DNA from: Macrothele yani | Lineage: Eukaryota; Arthropoda; Arachnida; Araneae; Macrothelidae | Assembly (NCBI GenBank): GCA_039090855.1 | Contig: CM077016.1 | Location: 52,533,436-52,597,435, forward strand | Length of the DNA: 64,000 nt | Direction of reading: 5' to 3' | Shown here: positions 8,976-19,129 of the stretch, piece after piece | How positions within the stretch are numbered: position 1 is the stretch's first letter | How the letters are laid out: every line of letters starts with the position of its first letter | Notes under the pieces: generated by a model | The model's database searches: none | Told to the model about the DNA's origin: nothing | The model's input: the letters and a program-made list of their open reading frames with translations, nothing else | Program-made: the position numbers and the translations under genes

Positions 8976-10200
8976 CACTATCTACCAACAAGTAATTGGA
9001 TAACTGTGATAGCAAACGAAAACGAAGTTTATTCACGTTCAATAGTTGGTGGAGCCTCCACGAGGGGCGATTACAGCTGCGACCCTCCGGGGCATACTCT
9101 CAGCCAGGCATTGTACGACGGCTAGCGGTATTTTCTTCCACTCGGCTTGGAGAAGACAGGCCAGTTCCTTCACCGATTTCGAATGGTGGGGGCACCCCTT
9201 AATCGACGCTCCAACTCGTCCCAGAGGTGCTCGATAGGGTTAAGGTCCGGGCTCTGCGCAAGCCAGTCCATTCGATTAACCCCATTGTCACCATACCAAG
9301 CCATTGTGGACCTCGCAACATGACAGGTGGCATTGTCATCCTGAGAGTAACATGGGTCCACCCCGTAAAACTGCCACAACATAGGAAGAGCATGGTAATC
9401 CAAAATGGTGCAGTACGTCTCGGCGTTGAGTCTACCAGGAGCTGCGACCAAGGGTCCCGTGCCATACCAGGAGAAACACCCCATAGCATAATTCCATAAT
9501 TCCACCGCCGCCGAACTTCACAGTTGGCACATTGCATACCGGCAGGAGGCGTTCTCCAGGCAGACGCCAAACCCAGACCCTGCCATCCGAACGGTAGAGG
9601 GTGAACCTTAATTCGTCGCTCCAGAGAAACTGTTTCCACTGTTCAACGGTCCACTGTCGACGTTATTTGCACCACGTTAGCCGAGCAGCGCTATTAGACT
9701 TGGTGATCAAAGGCTTGTGGGCGGCAGCACGTCCATGATAACCGAGCAGATGGGCTTCCTTACGGATGGTATCCATCGAAAGAACACTCCCGAATGCCTG
9801 TTGAAACTCCTCGCGGATGTTGCCCATCGATTTGGTGCGGTTCTTCCGAATTTCTCTGGCCAGCACCCGTCGGTCTCTAACTCCCAGTTTTGTGGGTCTG
9901 CCGGGTCAGGGCACATTCCGACAGTCACCCCTCATCTTCCACTTGCCAATCACGTAGGCCACTGTCGATTTTGGGTACTTCAACTCGCTGGATATGTCAC
10001 GTATGGATCATCCATTTCTGTGATACCCGACTATTACACCTTTCTCGAAATCAGAGAGCTCCGTACTGCGTGGCATCTTGCATGCGACTGGTTGTGTTGC
10101 TGTTTACCACACGATATTTAACGGCGGCGGCCATGACGTGTATCAGGACCGCAGATATCGTCGACTGCAGGGGTGTTCAATTACTTGTTGGTAGATAGTG
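8976..10200 (-). mobile_element. Tc1-like transposon A, complete, dead transposase
   Basis: A perfect 23-bp TIR (begins CACTATCTACCAACAAGT) lies at 8976-8998 and 10178-10200, flanked by TA at both ends. The minus strand encodes a Tc1-family transposase from about 10075 to 9170. It has an N-terminal helix-turn-helix (IREEFQQAFGS region), then the DDE catalytic residues in LWSDELRF, SQDDNATCH and SPDLNPIEHLWDE, so the acidic triad is intact. Several stops and frame changes in the first 350 codons break it into pieces (9928-9707, 9866-9663, 9639-9199, 9505-9170). It is a 1225-bp fossil copy. Confidence 0.9.
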
Positions 10201-10371
10201 TAGCTCAAACGGCAATTAAACATTATCGTATCCACAATTAGCATTAATTTCCACCATCAATCTCAACGCACTTCCTTCCAAAAAAAAACATTATACATAT
10301 CCTACCGTTGTTATCTCAGACATCCACGCGTCATTCATTCCAACCTTCCATCTACAAGTCATTCGTTCCAA

Positions 10372-10492
10372 CCGTACTCTTGCGAGAGAGAAGATATCGC
10401 GTTAAGTTTGAAAAATGGTAAGGAGAACGAACTCAAATTTACATAGAGAAAGAAACTAAAAAGGAAAGTTAAATTACAGTATACGTCCCAAC
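10372..10492 (+). repeat. Interspersed repeat R1, copy 1
   Basis: Contains GAAGATATCGCGTTAAG and AAGAAACTAAAAAGGAAAGTT in fixed order. Related copies lie at 37672-37830, 44664-44820, 44838-44995 and 59098-59262. Non-coding, origin unknown. The rest of 10203-10569 shows nothing else. Confidence 0.6.
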
Positions 10493-10571
10493 GTCTCTTG
10501 AAAAAAAAATACTTGCATTTATATTATCGCTATGTCCGTCCGTCTCTGTGGATACCATATCTCTACAACTA

Positions 10572-11993
10572 CACTCATCGTCGAAAAAATAGTTGCAGCC
10601 TGAAGTACGTGTCGGATTGCAATGCTATTCGGGAGGAAGATAAGAGTTGCCAGGAACAATAAATGATTAAACATTGAGACTGATATGGGCAATATTTATT
10701 GAGCTACACACCAATAAGTAGTGTCTCTCAGTATGGCATCGGACTTCCACGTTTGCTCACACAGCATGGCAAACGACTCAGCATGAAGTCGTACAGGTTC
10801 CTAATGGTGCCCTGTGATAACCATCCCATGCAGCTTGAATCTTCACACGCAGTTCCTGCAGATTGTGCGGTAGGGGTGGAGTGTCGTCAGCGCTTCCAAT
10901 AGCATCGCACACACTTTCAATCGGCGATTGGTCTGGTGATGCGACTGGCCATGGCAAAGTGTCCGTGCCTTGAAGGCAAGCTCCCGAGACAGCAGCAGTA
11001 TGCGTACGAGCGTTGTCCTGTTAGAAAATCGCACCTGAGTGAGCGTTCAGAAAAGGTAGGGCCATTGGTTGCAGGACCTCATTAACGTAACGTTGGGCTG
11101 TCAAAGTGCCTGTAATGAACACCAAAGGGGATCTGGCATCGTAGGCAACTGAACCGCACACCATGGCACCAGGCCTTCTACACGTGTGAAGCTCGACAAC
11201 AAATTGTTCATCTTGGCGCTAACCACGGTGCCTCCACACACGGATTCGTTGGTCGTTTCCTCCAAGACAAAAGCGGGACTCGTCACTGAAGATCACCCTC
11301 TGCCATTCTGAGTGGCTCCATGACAGTCTGGCGCGACACCATTGCAGTCTTTGGCTACGATGCAGTGGTGTTAAGGGCAGTCGTCGTAGCGGTCTGCGTG
11401 CGTATAGTCCTACGTTCTGCAGCCGTCTGCCAATGGTGCTGGCACTAATCGGAAGATGCATGGAGGGCACCACTTCTCGCTGAATATCGCAATCGTGGCT
11501 GTTGGTCACTCCACGCATGTCGGACAACCCGTCGGTCCTCTCTCTCCGTGGTTCATCTAGGTCTGTAGGTCTCCAAGAGCCTTCCTGTCGCTGCTGCGTG
11601 CCCTGTTCTATCCACTACCGCCAACAGCGTGCTATGGTGATATCCGCACGACCGGTATGGCGCGCAGTACAGCGATATGACCATCCCGCTTCCCGGCGCC
11701 CGACGACGAACTCCTCCAACTGCTCGAATCGCTTCCGAAGTTTTCTCCGAGGGATACTTCACTTGCAAAGGATGCAACCAACACAACAGCACCAGTCAGA
11801 ATGGCAAGCACGGGCAACGGGACGACCTTATATAGCCAATCAGGCATACGACCCCTCCTTGCTGGCGTCACATGCTCGGCCGAGCGTGATACTCGAATCA
11901 TTTGCATGTCTCACGATGCCAAACCTGCCCAACTAAGTTTCATACCTGTCGATTGCTTTCTTCTGGGAGCAACTATTTTTTTGACGATGAGTG
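10572..11993 (-). mobile_element. Tc1-like transposon B, complete, dead transposase
   Basis: TIRs starting CACTCATCGTC and sharing AAAAATAGTTGC lie at 10572-10608 and 11957-11993, flanked by TA (10570-10571 and 11994-11995). It is inserted in a member of the repeat with the CTCF-like motif, which resumes at about 11996. The minus-strand transposase runs from about 11800 to 10700. VIFSDESRF carries the first acidic residue, a QDNA motif the second (about 11025) and SPDQSPIESV the third (about 10940). Frame changes separate 11527-11219, 11286-11101 and 11034-10843. Not functional. Confidence 0.88.
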
Positions 11994-12133
11994 TATTAGT
12001 TCGATCTGAAAAATTCTTTCTGTAGTCAAAAGCCTGAATTTTGAAAACGACAATCCATACGTTTCAGTCTTTTCCTATGCACAACCTTGCCGCCAGGTGG
12101 CGTAAATGCACATGCAATTGAATTCAAAATCTA

Positions 12134-12471
12134 CACAGTGCGGCAATCAAGTAATGAGGCTGATTTTTTTGTTTTTTAAATCCCGCTAAAGCACACGGGT
12201 CGAAAAGCCATGGTTTTGGAGAATTCATTTATCAGCTATGATGAGACAAAAGCGTTTGCGTGAGAATTGTGCACATGATTATTCCCTCTGTACATGACGT
12301 CACTCGGGGGAAGAACATTGTCATAGCTCTGTCATGGAGCAGAGAGCAAATATCCGGTTCTGTTCGAAAATCGGTAAAACTGCATCTGAAACAGTTGAAT
12401 TATTGCGTGGTGAATATGAGATTAATTGCCTATCTTGGGCACAGATATTTCGATGGTATGCACGTTTCAAG
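12134..12471 (+). mobile_element. Mariner, left half (TIR and start of transposase)
   Basis: Starts with a mariner-type end (AAGTAATGAGGCTGATTTTT near 12149). The frame from 12332 reads MEQRANIRFCSKIGK and then CLSWAQIFRWYARFK, the first helix-turn-helix of mariner transposases, with a frame change between. It stops abruptly at 12471 because a 1.7-kb insertion begins at 12472; the protein resumes at 14173. Confidence 0.75.
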
Positions 12472-12959
12472 CACTGTTTTAAAAAATCTACTTAAAAATG
12501 AGAACCTGAACCTACTGGTTTTTGTTTTTTTAAGTACAATCGTATCGTAAACGAGTACATGACATGCTCAAATATAAGTAACCATACGTATTTACAAAAT
12601 AACTGCGTCAATAAATATAAATATAATCTCGTATTACTTCATTTTAGATATTATAGATAATTTGTTTAATAAATGTGTAAAGTGACCCACATAAATAATT
12701 AGTACAACAAAGTCACTGATCACAAGTAATTTAATTATGCATAAAGTATCTTTGCGTACGTTTTAACATTGAGTGTCAACCTCATAAATAATATACTATC
12801 GCTTCATCACTATATTTGTCATAAAATTGTGCGGTCCATTTGCCCAGCATGTGACAACGATTATATCTATTATCCCAGATGTGCCATCGAATAATATAGT
12901 TCCAGTTGAATCAATGAATAAATTAGTATGTATGGAGTACACGTATTCCAAATTTGAAA

Positions 12960-13250
12960 TCGAGCCGCGGATGACTTAGTGGTTAGAGATTCAGACTACT
13001 GATGGAGGGACCACAGGTTCAAACCTAGCCTGATAGGCTTGAACCTGGGAGCTCTCCGTGGTGGTGTGAATTTCTAACAATCGCTGAATATCCGCCGTGC
13101 ATCGGACGAGCACGTTAAATGACGGCCCCCGGGTAGGAATCCCCAGGTTAAAGTTCCTAATCCCCCTTCCTAATTTCTCTCTGCCTTCTATGTGCAAAAT
13201 CGTACACTTGTAGGGTGGCGCCATCTAATGTGTTCTCTCCCACTTACAAA
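12960..13250 (+). repeat. tRNA-derived SINE-like repeat
   Basis: TTAGTGGTTAGAGATTCAGA resembles an A box and ACAGGTTCAAACCTAG contains a B box 34 bases later, as in a class I tRNA. A non-tRNA body with GACGGCCCCCGGGTAGG follows. Its relation to the other SINEs is not evident. Confidence 0.5.
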
Positions 13251-13374
13251 CTATCTTGTCAGAATCGCCAGATTCGCTCTAACTTCCTTCAGTTTCTGTG
13301 CCCTGCCCGAAAGGGCACCGATACTGAATGAAGATAGAGCACATATATTCAAAATATATGGATATTTTAGAGAA

Positions 13375-13404
13375 ATATATGTACTCGAAAATGAGTACAT
13401 ATAT
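13375..13404. repeat. Perfect 12-bp hairpin with GTACTC/GAGTAC core
   Basis: ATATATGTACTC, a 6-base loop, then the exact reverse complement. The same core with AAAAAC as loop recurs at 14119-14136, and a weaker one lies at 13451-13468. Confidence 0.7.
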
Positions 13405-13525
13405 TTCAAATTAGAAATACCAGATATACTCACAACTGATTCCCTGCATGTACTCAAAAATCAGTACGTGTCTTTTCCAAAAATGAGACTTAAGTACTCG
13501 GAGCTATTATAATCCCAGAATGTAC

Positions 13526-14118
13526 TATAACGAAGTAAATTTCTCCGTCATTTTTGGCCCACGCCGGGGATCGAACCCGAGTCCACTTATTCCGGAACAA
13601 GTCGCTCTACCAACTGAGCTACGCAGACGTTCGTTCTCGCTGCTATCTGCCTTTATGTCGTGTGCGTCCTGCAGGGCATGCACGTCAGATCTCCCCCCCC
13701 CCCCGAAAGAGGGCCGGGGGCATGGCCCACGGGTCAGCCGTGACCATTAATCGTTGCAGGCAGCCATCCGCTGTAGAACGTGCACTTGAGAACTTCCAGT
13801 CAATCTGGTGTGTGGAATGCAACGTCACACACATTTATTTTTCGAAGCGCTGAAGAAGGGATTCTCTTATTTTTCCTATCTCGGGGTGTGGAAAGAACAT
13901 CAGACCATTGCAAGATCTTTAACGGCCGGGTCATCCGGGAAGTTCGGGCGCCATTATAACGAAGTACATTTCTCCGTCATTTTTGGTCCACGCCGGGGAT
14001 TGAACCCGAGTCCACTTATTCCGGAACAAATCGCTCTACCAACTGAGCTACGCAGACATTCGTTCTCGCTGCTATCTGCTTTTATGTCGTGTGCGTCCTG
14101 CAGGGCAGGTACGTCACA
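13526..14118 (-). mobile_element. TRIM copy 1: mini LTR retrotransposon with tRNA-like LTRs
   Basis: Direct repeats 13526-13688 and 13955-14118 (163 and 164 bp) flank 266 bp of non-coding DNA. On the minus strand the LTR begins TGTGACGTACCTGCC and ends CGTTATA. One base after the 5' LTR stands TGGCGCCCGAAC, the classic primer-binding site matching a tRNA-Lys 3' end. Just before the 3' LTR stands a G-run ending GGAGA, a polypurine tract. The flanks are GTAC on both sides. Each LTR carries a tRNA-like body: acceptor GTCTGCG, D arm GCTCAGTTGGTAGAGC, T arm with GGGTTCGATCCCC, then a pairing 3' strand. No protein is encoded, so mobility would need another element's proteins. Confidence 0.85.
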
Positions 14119-14172
14119 GTACTCAAAAACGAGTACACTTTGCTTATTTCTAAGTACCAATTTTGAACAGTG

Positions 14173-14520
14173 AGGATGGACGGGAAGATTTGGAAAACGA
14201 CGAAAGGCCCAGACGCCCGATTTCAGGGCGCACGTTTGAACTCATTGAGAAAGTTCGCGAAAGAATTAAAAGTGATCGACGTGTGACCTTGACGATGCTG
14301 GAATGTTAGCTCAATGTTAATAAGGAGACGATTCGCCAAATTTTAGTGCAAGATTGGGGGGGGGGCGATTGTGCTCGTTTTGTTCCACATACTTTGTCAG
14401 ACGATCAGAAACATTGACGTGTGGAATACGCAAAAAACATCTTGGAGACTGCAGAAACAATGCAAAATTTTCTCCAAAGCATTATGGCACGTGACGAGAC
14501 ATGGGGTTTTCGTTAGGAAG
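14173..14520 (+). mobile_element. Mariner, right half of the split copy
   Basis: Resumes the transposase at DGREDLENDERPRRP and continues with VRERIKSDRRVTLTML, KETIRQILVQD, FVPHTLSDDQKH and ARDETWGF, which holds the first catalytic Asp. A stop and frame changes are present, including at a G-run (14356-14365). The sequence after about 14520 is not mariner; 14540-14640 resembles TRIM internal sequence (CATCACACATTTTTCGAAG). Confidence 0.75.
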
Positions 14521-14746
14521 AACCATGTCTCGTGCGGAAGAAGCATACCGCATTTTTGGAAGCGAAGAAGGAATTCTCATTAATAACAGATAATATGTGG
14601 AAGGAGCATCACACATTTTTCGAAGTACTTAACGGCCACTAAACCAGGGCAGTAGCTAGGTTTCAGAACCAGGGATAGCTGAAGACTCATCGGTTTTTAA
14701 GCATGCCTAAAAGTATAAAGCATGAAAAAGCTTTATTTCTTAAGGG

Positions 14747-14931
14747 TTTTTTTTTTTGTTTGGAAGTTTAACGACCACCGTGAGCAACTCAGTGTGCTAT
14801 GAGTAGTCGCCCGCCCCTAGTTTAGGGTCACTGGTTCCAGGGAAGAGAGAGAGCCATTGCCGTAAGACAAACAAAACATCCATGCCTCACCGGGATTCAA
14901 ACCCGGACACCTTTCGGACGAATGATCACAG
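14747..14931 (-). repeat. SINE-S copy, 5' head cut by a solo LTR
   Basis: T-run on the left, GTTTAACGACCACCGTGAGC body, and GGATTCAAACCC B box on the minus strand. The A-box head is missing where a TRIM LTR begins at about 14932. Confidence 0.7.
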
Positions 14932-15093
14932 GCAATGCCTGCCCCGCAGGACGCGCATGAGATAAAGGTAGATAGCAGTGAGAGCACATGCCAGTGTAGT
15001 ATAGTGGATAGCACTCAGAGCTCCGGAGCCGAGAGTTGGGGGTGTGAATCCCTCCCCTGGCATAAAAATGATGGAGAAATTTACTTCGTCATA
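14932..15093 (+). repeat. Solo TRIM LTR, variant tRNA-like core
   Basis: Shares the leader (CCGCAGGACGCGCATGAG, AGATAGCAGTGAGAG) and tail (ATGGAGAAATTTACTTCGTC) with TRIM copy 1, but the tRNA-like core is different: GTAGTATAGTGGATAGC as A-box region and GGGTGTGAATCCC as B-box region. The first bases of the LTR are not clear. Confidence 0.65.
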
Positions 15094-15961
15094 CCATCGA
15101 GGAGTTAGTGATGCCGAATTTCGGATCTTTTTTTCTCCATCTTTAACCACGGATTCTCCTTCGCTAATGCTTGGAGGTAGCTACTTCTTACCGAGGTCAA
15201 CAGTCAAACCTCCCTTCCCCACACAGAAACCAAAAGCCCTCAAATTTCCGCCAATAAATTTTCCTTCCACCACACATGCATCGAAAAATAAATCTTACTG
15301 ACCGCAAAACAACGAACATGAAAACGTTGAAACCTTTCTCTCGCACAAAGATTTCTCTTTAGCACCATTTTAAATGTATCGCCTAGAAGAATACATTTAG
15401 CTAAAATGTTCCTACAACAACACTTCTTTGTAGGCAATTAACCACCTTAAAGTTTTTAACAACGGCTTATCATCTCCGTCACCAAATGACGAACAGCGCA
15501 TCCCCATGCGGAATTACGATTCCACCTACGCCTCTCTCCCTCTCCCTCCCTCTCTTTGTTTTTTCTTTAATGCTCTTTTATATTAAACTATTCTCCAAAA
15601 ATTCCCATGTGGCAGAGAGTCATTGACTCGGCTGTTTCTGCTGATTCACTTCGAGAAGCTGTTCTGCTGATTCACTTTAAATTTTGCTGTTTTTTAAAAA
15701 CGTGCAATACATGAATAAATAAGGTAAAATATTTATGCTTAAAAAGAAGTACAAAACAAATTTTCATAGACCACTGAAACGAAAATAAAAAATTTCCGAG
15801 AATTTACAACGTCCACTTTCGGGGAGGGGGAGGAACCCCCTCTGCTCCCTGCTAGCTACAGCCCTGTTTCACCTCGCTAGTGTGAGTAAGTAGCAGTTGA
15901 TCCTTCTGGATGTTTTATCGATTGTAGAAATCCGGTTCATTTTTTTCTAACCGGTTCCATT

Positions 15962-16183
15962 TTTTTCTTTTTTTTTTTTTTTTTTTTTTTTTTTTGGGAT
16001 TGGAGGTTTAACGACCACAATGGGCTATAAGCAGTCGCCCGTCCCTAATTTAAGGTCACTTGTTCCAGGGAAGGGAGAGAGCCAGTGCCGTAAGACAAAC
16101 ACAACATCCATGCCTCACCGGGATTCGAACCCAGCCTCCTTTCCGGACGAATGATCAGAAGCCATCGCTTAGACCATGGCGGC
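15962..16183 (-). repeat. SINE-S copy with 10-11 bp TSD
   Basis: Flanked by CCGGTTCCATT on both sides (15951-15961 and 16184-16194). Poly-T on the left is the tail; the tRNA-like head with GGGATTCGAACCC is on the right. An unoccupied version of the target, ACCGGTTCCATTGA, is present near 20374. Confidence 0.85.
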
Positions 16184-16369
16184 CCGGTTCCATTGATTAT
16201 GAATAACTTTGAAGATTTTTATTCGCTTCGGAAATTATCAAAAGGCATGCTTATTACAACCGAAAATCCGGTGTCATCTATCTTTCGGTTGTTGTTTGTT
16301 TGTTTTTCTTAATTTTCTGTTATGGTTTACGTTTCTCCAAAAGATAAAAAAGATTTCTCCCTCCCCTAA

Positions 16370-16669
16370 CGCTTAGCATCAATGGCAGAAAATCATTGGC
16401 GCCGCTGTTCCTTCTGATTCACTCCGAGAAGCAATTTCTTTTGCGATACCCATCATACAAGCTGTATCGTTTCAATTTGCTTTTTCTAAAAGCATGCAGT
16501 ACACGAATAAATAAAGTAAAGTATTTGTGATGAAACACAAAAGTCACTTTCATAAACCACCGAAAAGAGAAGTTCTGAGAATTTACAACAATGTCCATTT
16601 TCTAGGTGAGGCTTGCTTGCCTTGCAGGAGGCACGAGCCCCCTCTAGTCCCTTGCTAGCTACGGCCCTG
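16370..16669. repeat. Second 3' end of the 14645 hAT-like family
   Basis: Same order of words as 15590-15866 (TGATTCACTCCGAGAAGC, GAATAAATAAAGTAAA, GAGAATTTACAAC, GCTAGCTACGGCCCTG). No matching left end found. Confidence 0.55.
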
Positions 16670-16710
16670 CAGTATATTCACTTTATGTTCGGGCTCCAAT
16701 GTGAAGAAAA

Positions 16711-16929
16711 GCCCGCCGGGTGGCGCAGTGGTCTAAGCGATGGCTTCTGATCACTCGCCCGAAAGGGGTCCGGGTTCGAATCCCGGAAAGGCATGGATGT
16801 TGTGTTTGTCTTACGGCATTGACTCTCTCCCTTCCCTGGAACCAGTGGCCCTAACTTAGGGACAGGCGACTGCTTATAGCCCATTGGGTTGCTAACGGTG
16901 GTCGTTAAACCTCAAATTAAAAAAAAAAT
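16711..16929 (+). repeat. SINE-S copy, full length
   Basis: GTGGCGCAGTGGTCTAAGCG is the A-box region and GGGTTCGAATCCCGG the B box, followed by the common body and an A-run. The head resembles tRNA-Ser/Leu. Confidence 0.8.
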
Positions 16930-16937
16930 CCCTTTTT

Positions 16938-17076
16938 TGCCTGTGGTGAGATCCGAATCCACATTCTTCTGCTCCGGAGCCGAATGCTTCCCCAGTTAAG
17001 CTACACCACCAAGGTCTTTTCACTGCCACTTGCCGTCTTGACATGTGCGGCGCACCTCTGAGGTAAGTACGTCACA
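16938..17076 (-). repeat. Solo TRIM LTR, third subfamily
   Basis: On the minus strand it begins TGTGACGTACTTACC and carries GTGTAGCTTAACTGGGGAAGC and GGATTCGGATCTCACC as tRNA-like boxes, ending CAGGCA. It shares GTCAAGACGGCAA with the 17-kb and 43-kb TRIMs. No TSD seen. Confidence 0.6.
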
Positions 17077-17124
17077 GGGTTGAATTATCCTTAGAATGCT
17101 TCACTTTCTCACAGTCTCTGCAGT

Positions 17125-17230
17125 GTTGGTTGGTTGGTTGGGGGTTTATTTGGCGCAAGGGCCATGTTTGGCCTAAGAGCGTCAGACACAAGACAATCAA
17201 AGGAACAGGTCGCTGAAGTGCCCCTAACAG
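17125..17230 (+). repeat. Interspersed repeat R2
   Basis: TTGGTTGGTTGG, then GGCGCAAGGGCCATG, then AAGAGCGTC. A second copy lies at 17828-17895 (GGCGCAAGGGTCATG, AAAGAGCGCC). Confidence 0.5.
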
Positions 17231-17379
17231 TCACTGATGCGTACGTTTTAATCGATACAATTTTTGGACGTTTCTTTAGAGTATGAGGGAGGTGTAACTA
17301 ACATTAATTCTTCTATATATTTAAATTTCTTCGCATGCTGGTTTGTCTTCTGTTAAATGTTTTTTGTAACTTTCCCTTC

Positions 17380-17779
17380 AGCTACACGGACAGAATATAT
17401 ACTAAGCTACACGGACGGAATATATTGCTGCAGATTTGTCGTCTTGACACGTGCTTTACCTCTGTAGTATATCACATCATCTCCTTAATTTTATTATTAT
17501 TTTTTTTTATTTTTTTTTGTAGCGAAGAACGAATTTTTAATTAATTCTAGAAGTTGTGTGTAACAAACATCACACATTTTTCGAAGAACCCAACGGCAAG
17601 TACTTCCATTTTTTTACGTTTGGGGGCCAATGTGAAAACACATATTTGTCCGTGACGCGGATCAAAACTGCGCCCCCTCACTCCGGAGTAAGTTGCTCTC
17701 CCAACTAAGCTACACGGACGGAATGTATCGCTGCAGATTTGTCGTCTTGACACCTGCTTTACCTCTGTAGCATGTTGCA
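17380..17779 (-). mobile_element. TRIM copy 2, left LTR truncated
   Basis: The right LTR at 17631-17779 (149 bp) and a truncated left LTR ending 17476 flank 154 bp. On the minus strand the 5' LTR ends TTTTCACA and is followed at once by TTGGCCCCCAAACG, a primer-binding-site-like sequence close to that of the 43-kb copy. The LTR holds GTGTAGCTTAGTTGGGAGAGC, a tRNA-like A box. The internal part keeps TTCGAAAAATGTGTGATG. The left LTR has a short internal duplication of AGCTACACGGAC. Confidence 0.7.
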
Positions 17780-17827
17780 AACTGACATAAAACTGACTAC
17801 AGATTGGAAAAACCAGTTCGATACGGT

Positions 17828-17895
17828 TTGGTTGGTTGGTCCGTGATGGATTTTTATGGCGCAAGGGTCATGTGAGGCCAAAGAGCGCCCGATCC
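17828..17895 (+). repeat. Interspersed repeat R2, second copy
   Basis: GGTTGGTTGGTCC followed by TTATGGCGCAAGGGTCATG and AAAGAGCGCC, as at 17125. From 17896 to 19077 I see no gene or recognisable element. Confidence 0.5.
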
Positions 17896-19077
17896 GGTTT
17901 CACCTTTCAAAGTCAAACTTTTTTGGCAACCACGATATTGTGTTATTACGTGTGTTGCATTCCAATAATGCATAACGCTTTAATTTATCCCGACTCAAAC
18001 GGATCATCCTGTTTATTGAAAAACAATAACGAAATACGCTCGAAATAGATGGGGGAAAAAAGTACGAATGGCTTTAACGAAAATTTAAAAACAAACTTCA
18101 GTGACGATGACGAAATTTTCAAGTAAACAGAAGTTCTCTTGTCTTTCAGGAGTGATCGATTGGTAATTTTCACTTGTTTAGCATCATGTCCCGTAGCCTG
18201 ATTTCTCTAATCATTCCATTGCTGTACATCCCCAAATCCCTTCAGGGTAAAATAACCGAAAGAAAGATCAACAAATAGCGGGCAACGACATCCTTAATTT
18301 GCATAAAAACTACCCCCTTTCTCAGAGGTCCTCTTTAGTATTCAGTCACCTAATCCTTGGATCAGCGGACAGCTCTCAGATGCTGGCACAGACTGAGCAA
18401 AACATTTATCTTTTGGGGGGACCGGGGATAGAGGGATTACAAGGGATCATCTCGCCCTTTGCCGACCAGAGACAAACGATGACATACCCATCGGTGTCTC
18501 CGAGGGGTGATGCCATCGAATCCCCATAGGAATCCCCCTCTTTCATAGAGTCGTCATGAAGTGGCACTTCAAACTCCTGCACCACTAGCCTCTTTGTACA
18601 CTTTGCCAATCTCGGCGCAAAGGCATATTTTAAAGTTGTTCTTTTCTCTCTTCCTGCTCACCCTTATTATCTCCTAACACCTGTTAAACACTTCTTCGGT
18701 GACGAACACTATAAAGAGCTGACTCACTAGGAGATTTCTACATAATCGATAAATGTTATTTCTTTGCGAACAGATATCATTTCTCTTTTCAGAAGACGTG
18801 AGAAGTATAATAACATACACAAGTGGGATGTAGCAAATGCATCAAGAACCCCATTTGCCTGCCTACAATTTTTGAAACATTTTCTGCGGGAAAAGTGAAA
18901 TTCTTCACACTGACACGGGCAAACCGGGACTATCAAATCGGCCTGGTTATTTTGGATTTTTACTAGCCCTGGTATTTCAATTATATACGAGGAAAGTGCT
19001 GTTCAACTTCTGTAGGTTTTTAAAAGAATTAGATGGCGGGTCACATTTTTTGTTTTAAATATACGATGGTTTTACCG

Positions 19078-19113
19078 AAAGTAATGCAAAAGTGGGCATA
19101 ACTTTTTAGCACG
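19078..19113 (+). mobile_element. Mariner end, detached by a 1.35-kb insertion
   Basis: CGAAAGTAATGCAAAAGTGG followed by GCATAACTTTTTA matches, in the other orientation, the end of the mariner at 22795-23778. Its continuation (CACATGTTGGTAGAGTA) is found at about 20500. Confidence 0.65.
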
Positions 19114-19129
19114 TCTTTTGTAAAAAAAG

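Larger units (their letters stand above)
12472..14172. mobile_element. CACTA-like non-autonomous insertion inside the mariner
   Basis: The left end CACTGTTTTAAAA and right end TTTTGAACAGTG are inverted copies. The host mariner reads through the empty site if one of two AG dinucleotides is removed, giving a 2-bp duplication. Subterminal GTACTC/GAGTAC motifs occur at about 12554, 13381-13398, 13453, 13494 and 14119-14136. There is no transposase frame. It contains a tRNA-derived SINE and a TRIM. CACTG ends with a 2-bp duplication suggest the CACTA/EnSpm group; this is an inference. Confidence 0.6.
14645..15866. mobile_element. hAT-like non-autonomous element
   Basis: The left end CAGGGCAGTAGCTAG (14645) and right end CTAGCTACAGCCCTG (15852-15866) are inverted copies with one mismatch. 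The right part (15590-15866) is about three-quarters similar to 16370-16669, which ends CTAGCTACGGCCCTG. It holds a SINE and a solo LTR, with no coding region. I see no clear 8-bp duplication, so the superfamily call rests on the termini only. 15095-15590 has nothing further. Confidence 0.5.

Noticed and set aside
9890..10198. Plus-strand frames across transposon A and the other Tc1 elements
   Set aside because: They are the antisense of the transposase and lack any family features.
13600..13635. Genuine tRNA genes at the many GGTTCGA boxes
   Set aside because: All sit inside repeated units with leaders and tails, most have disrupted arms, and copies occur at LTR or SINE positions.
13526..13688. 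Simple pair of SINE insertions instead of a TRIM
   Set aside because: Same orientation, matching 4-bp outer duplications, primer-binding site and purine tract at the inner borders, and the same layout in four places argue against it.
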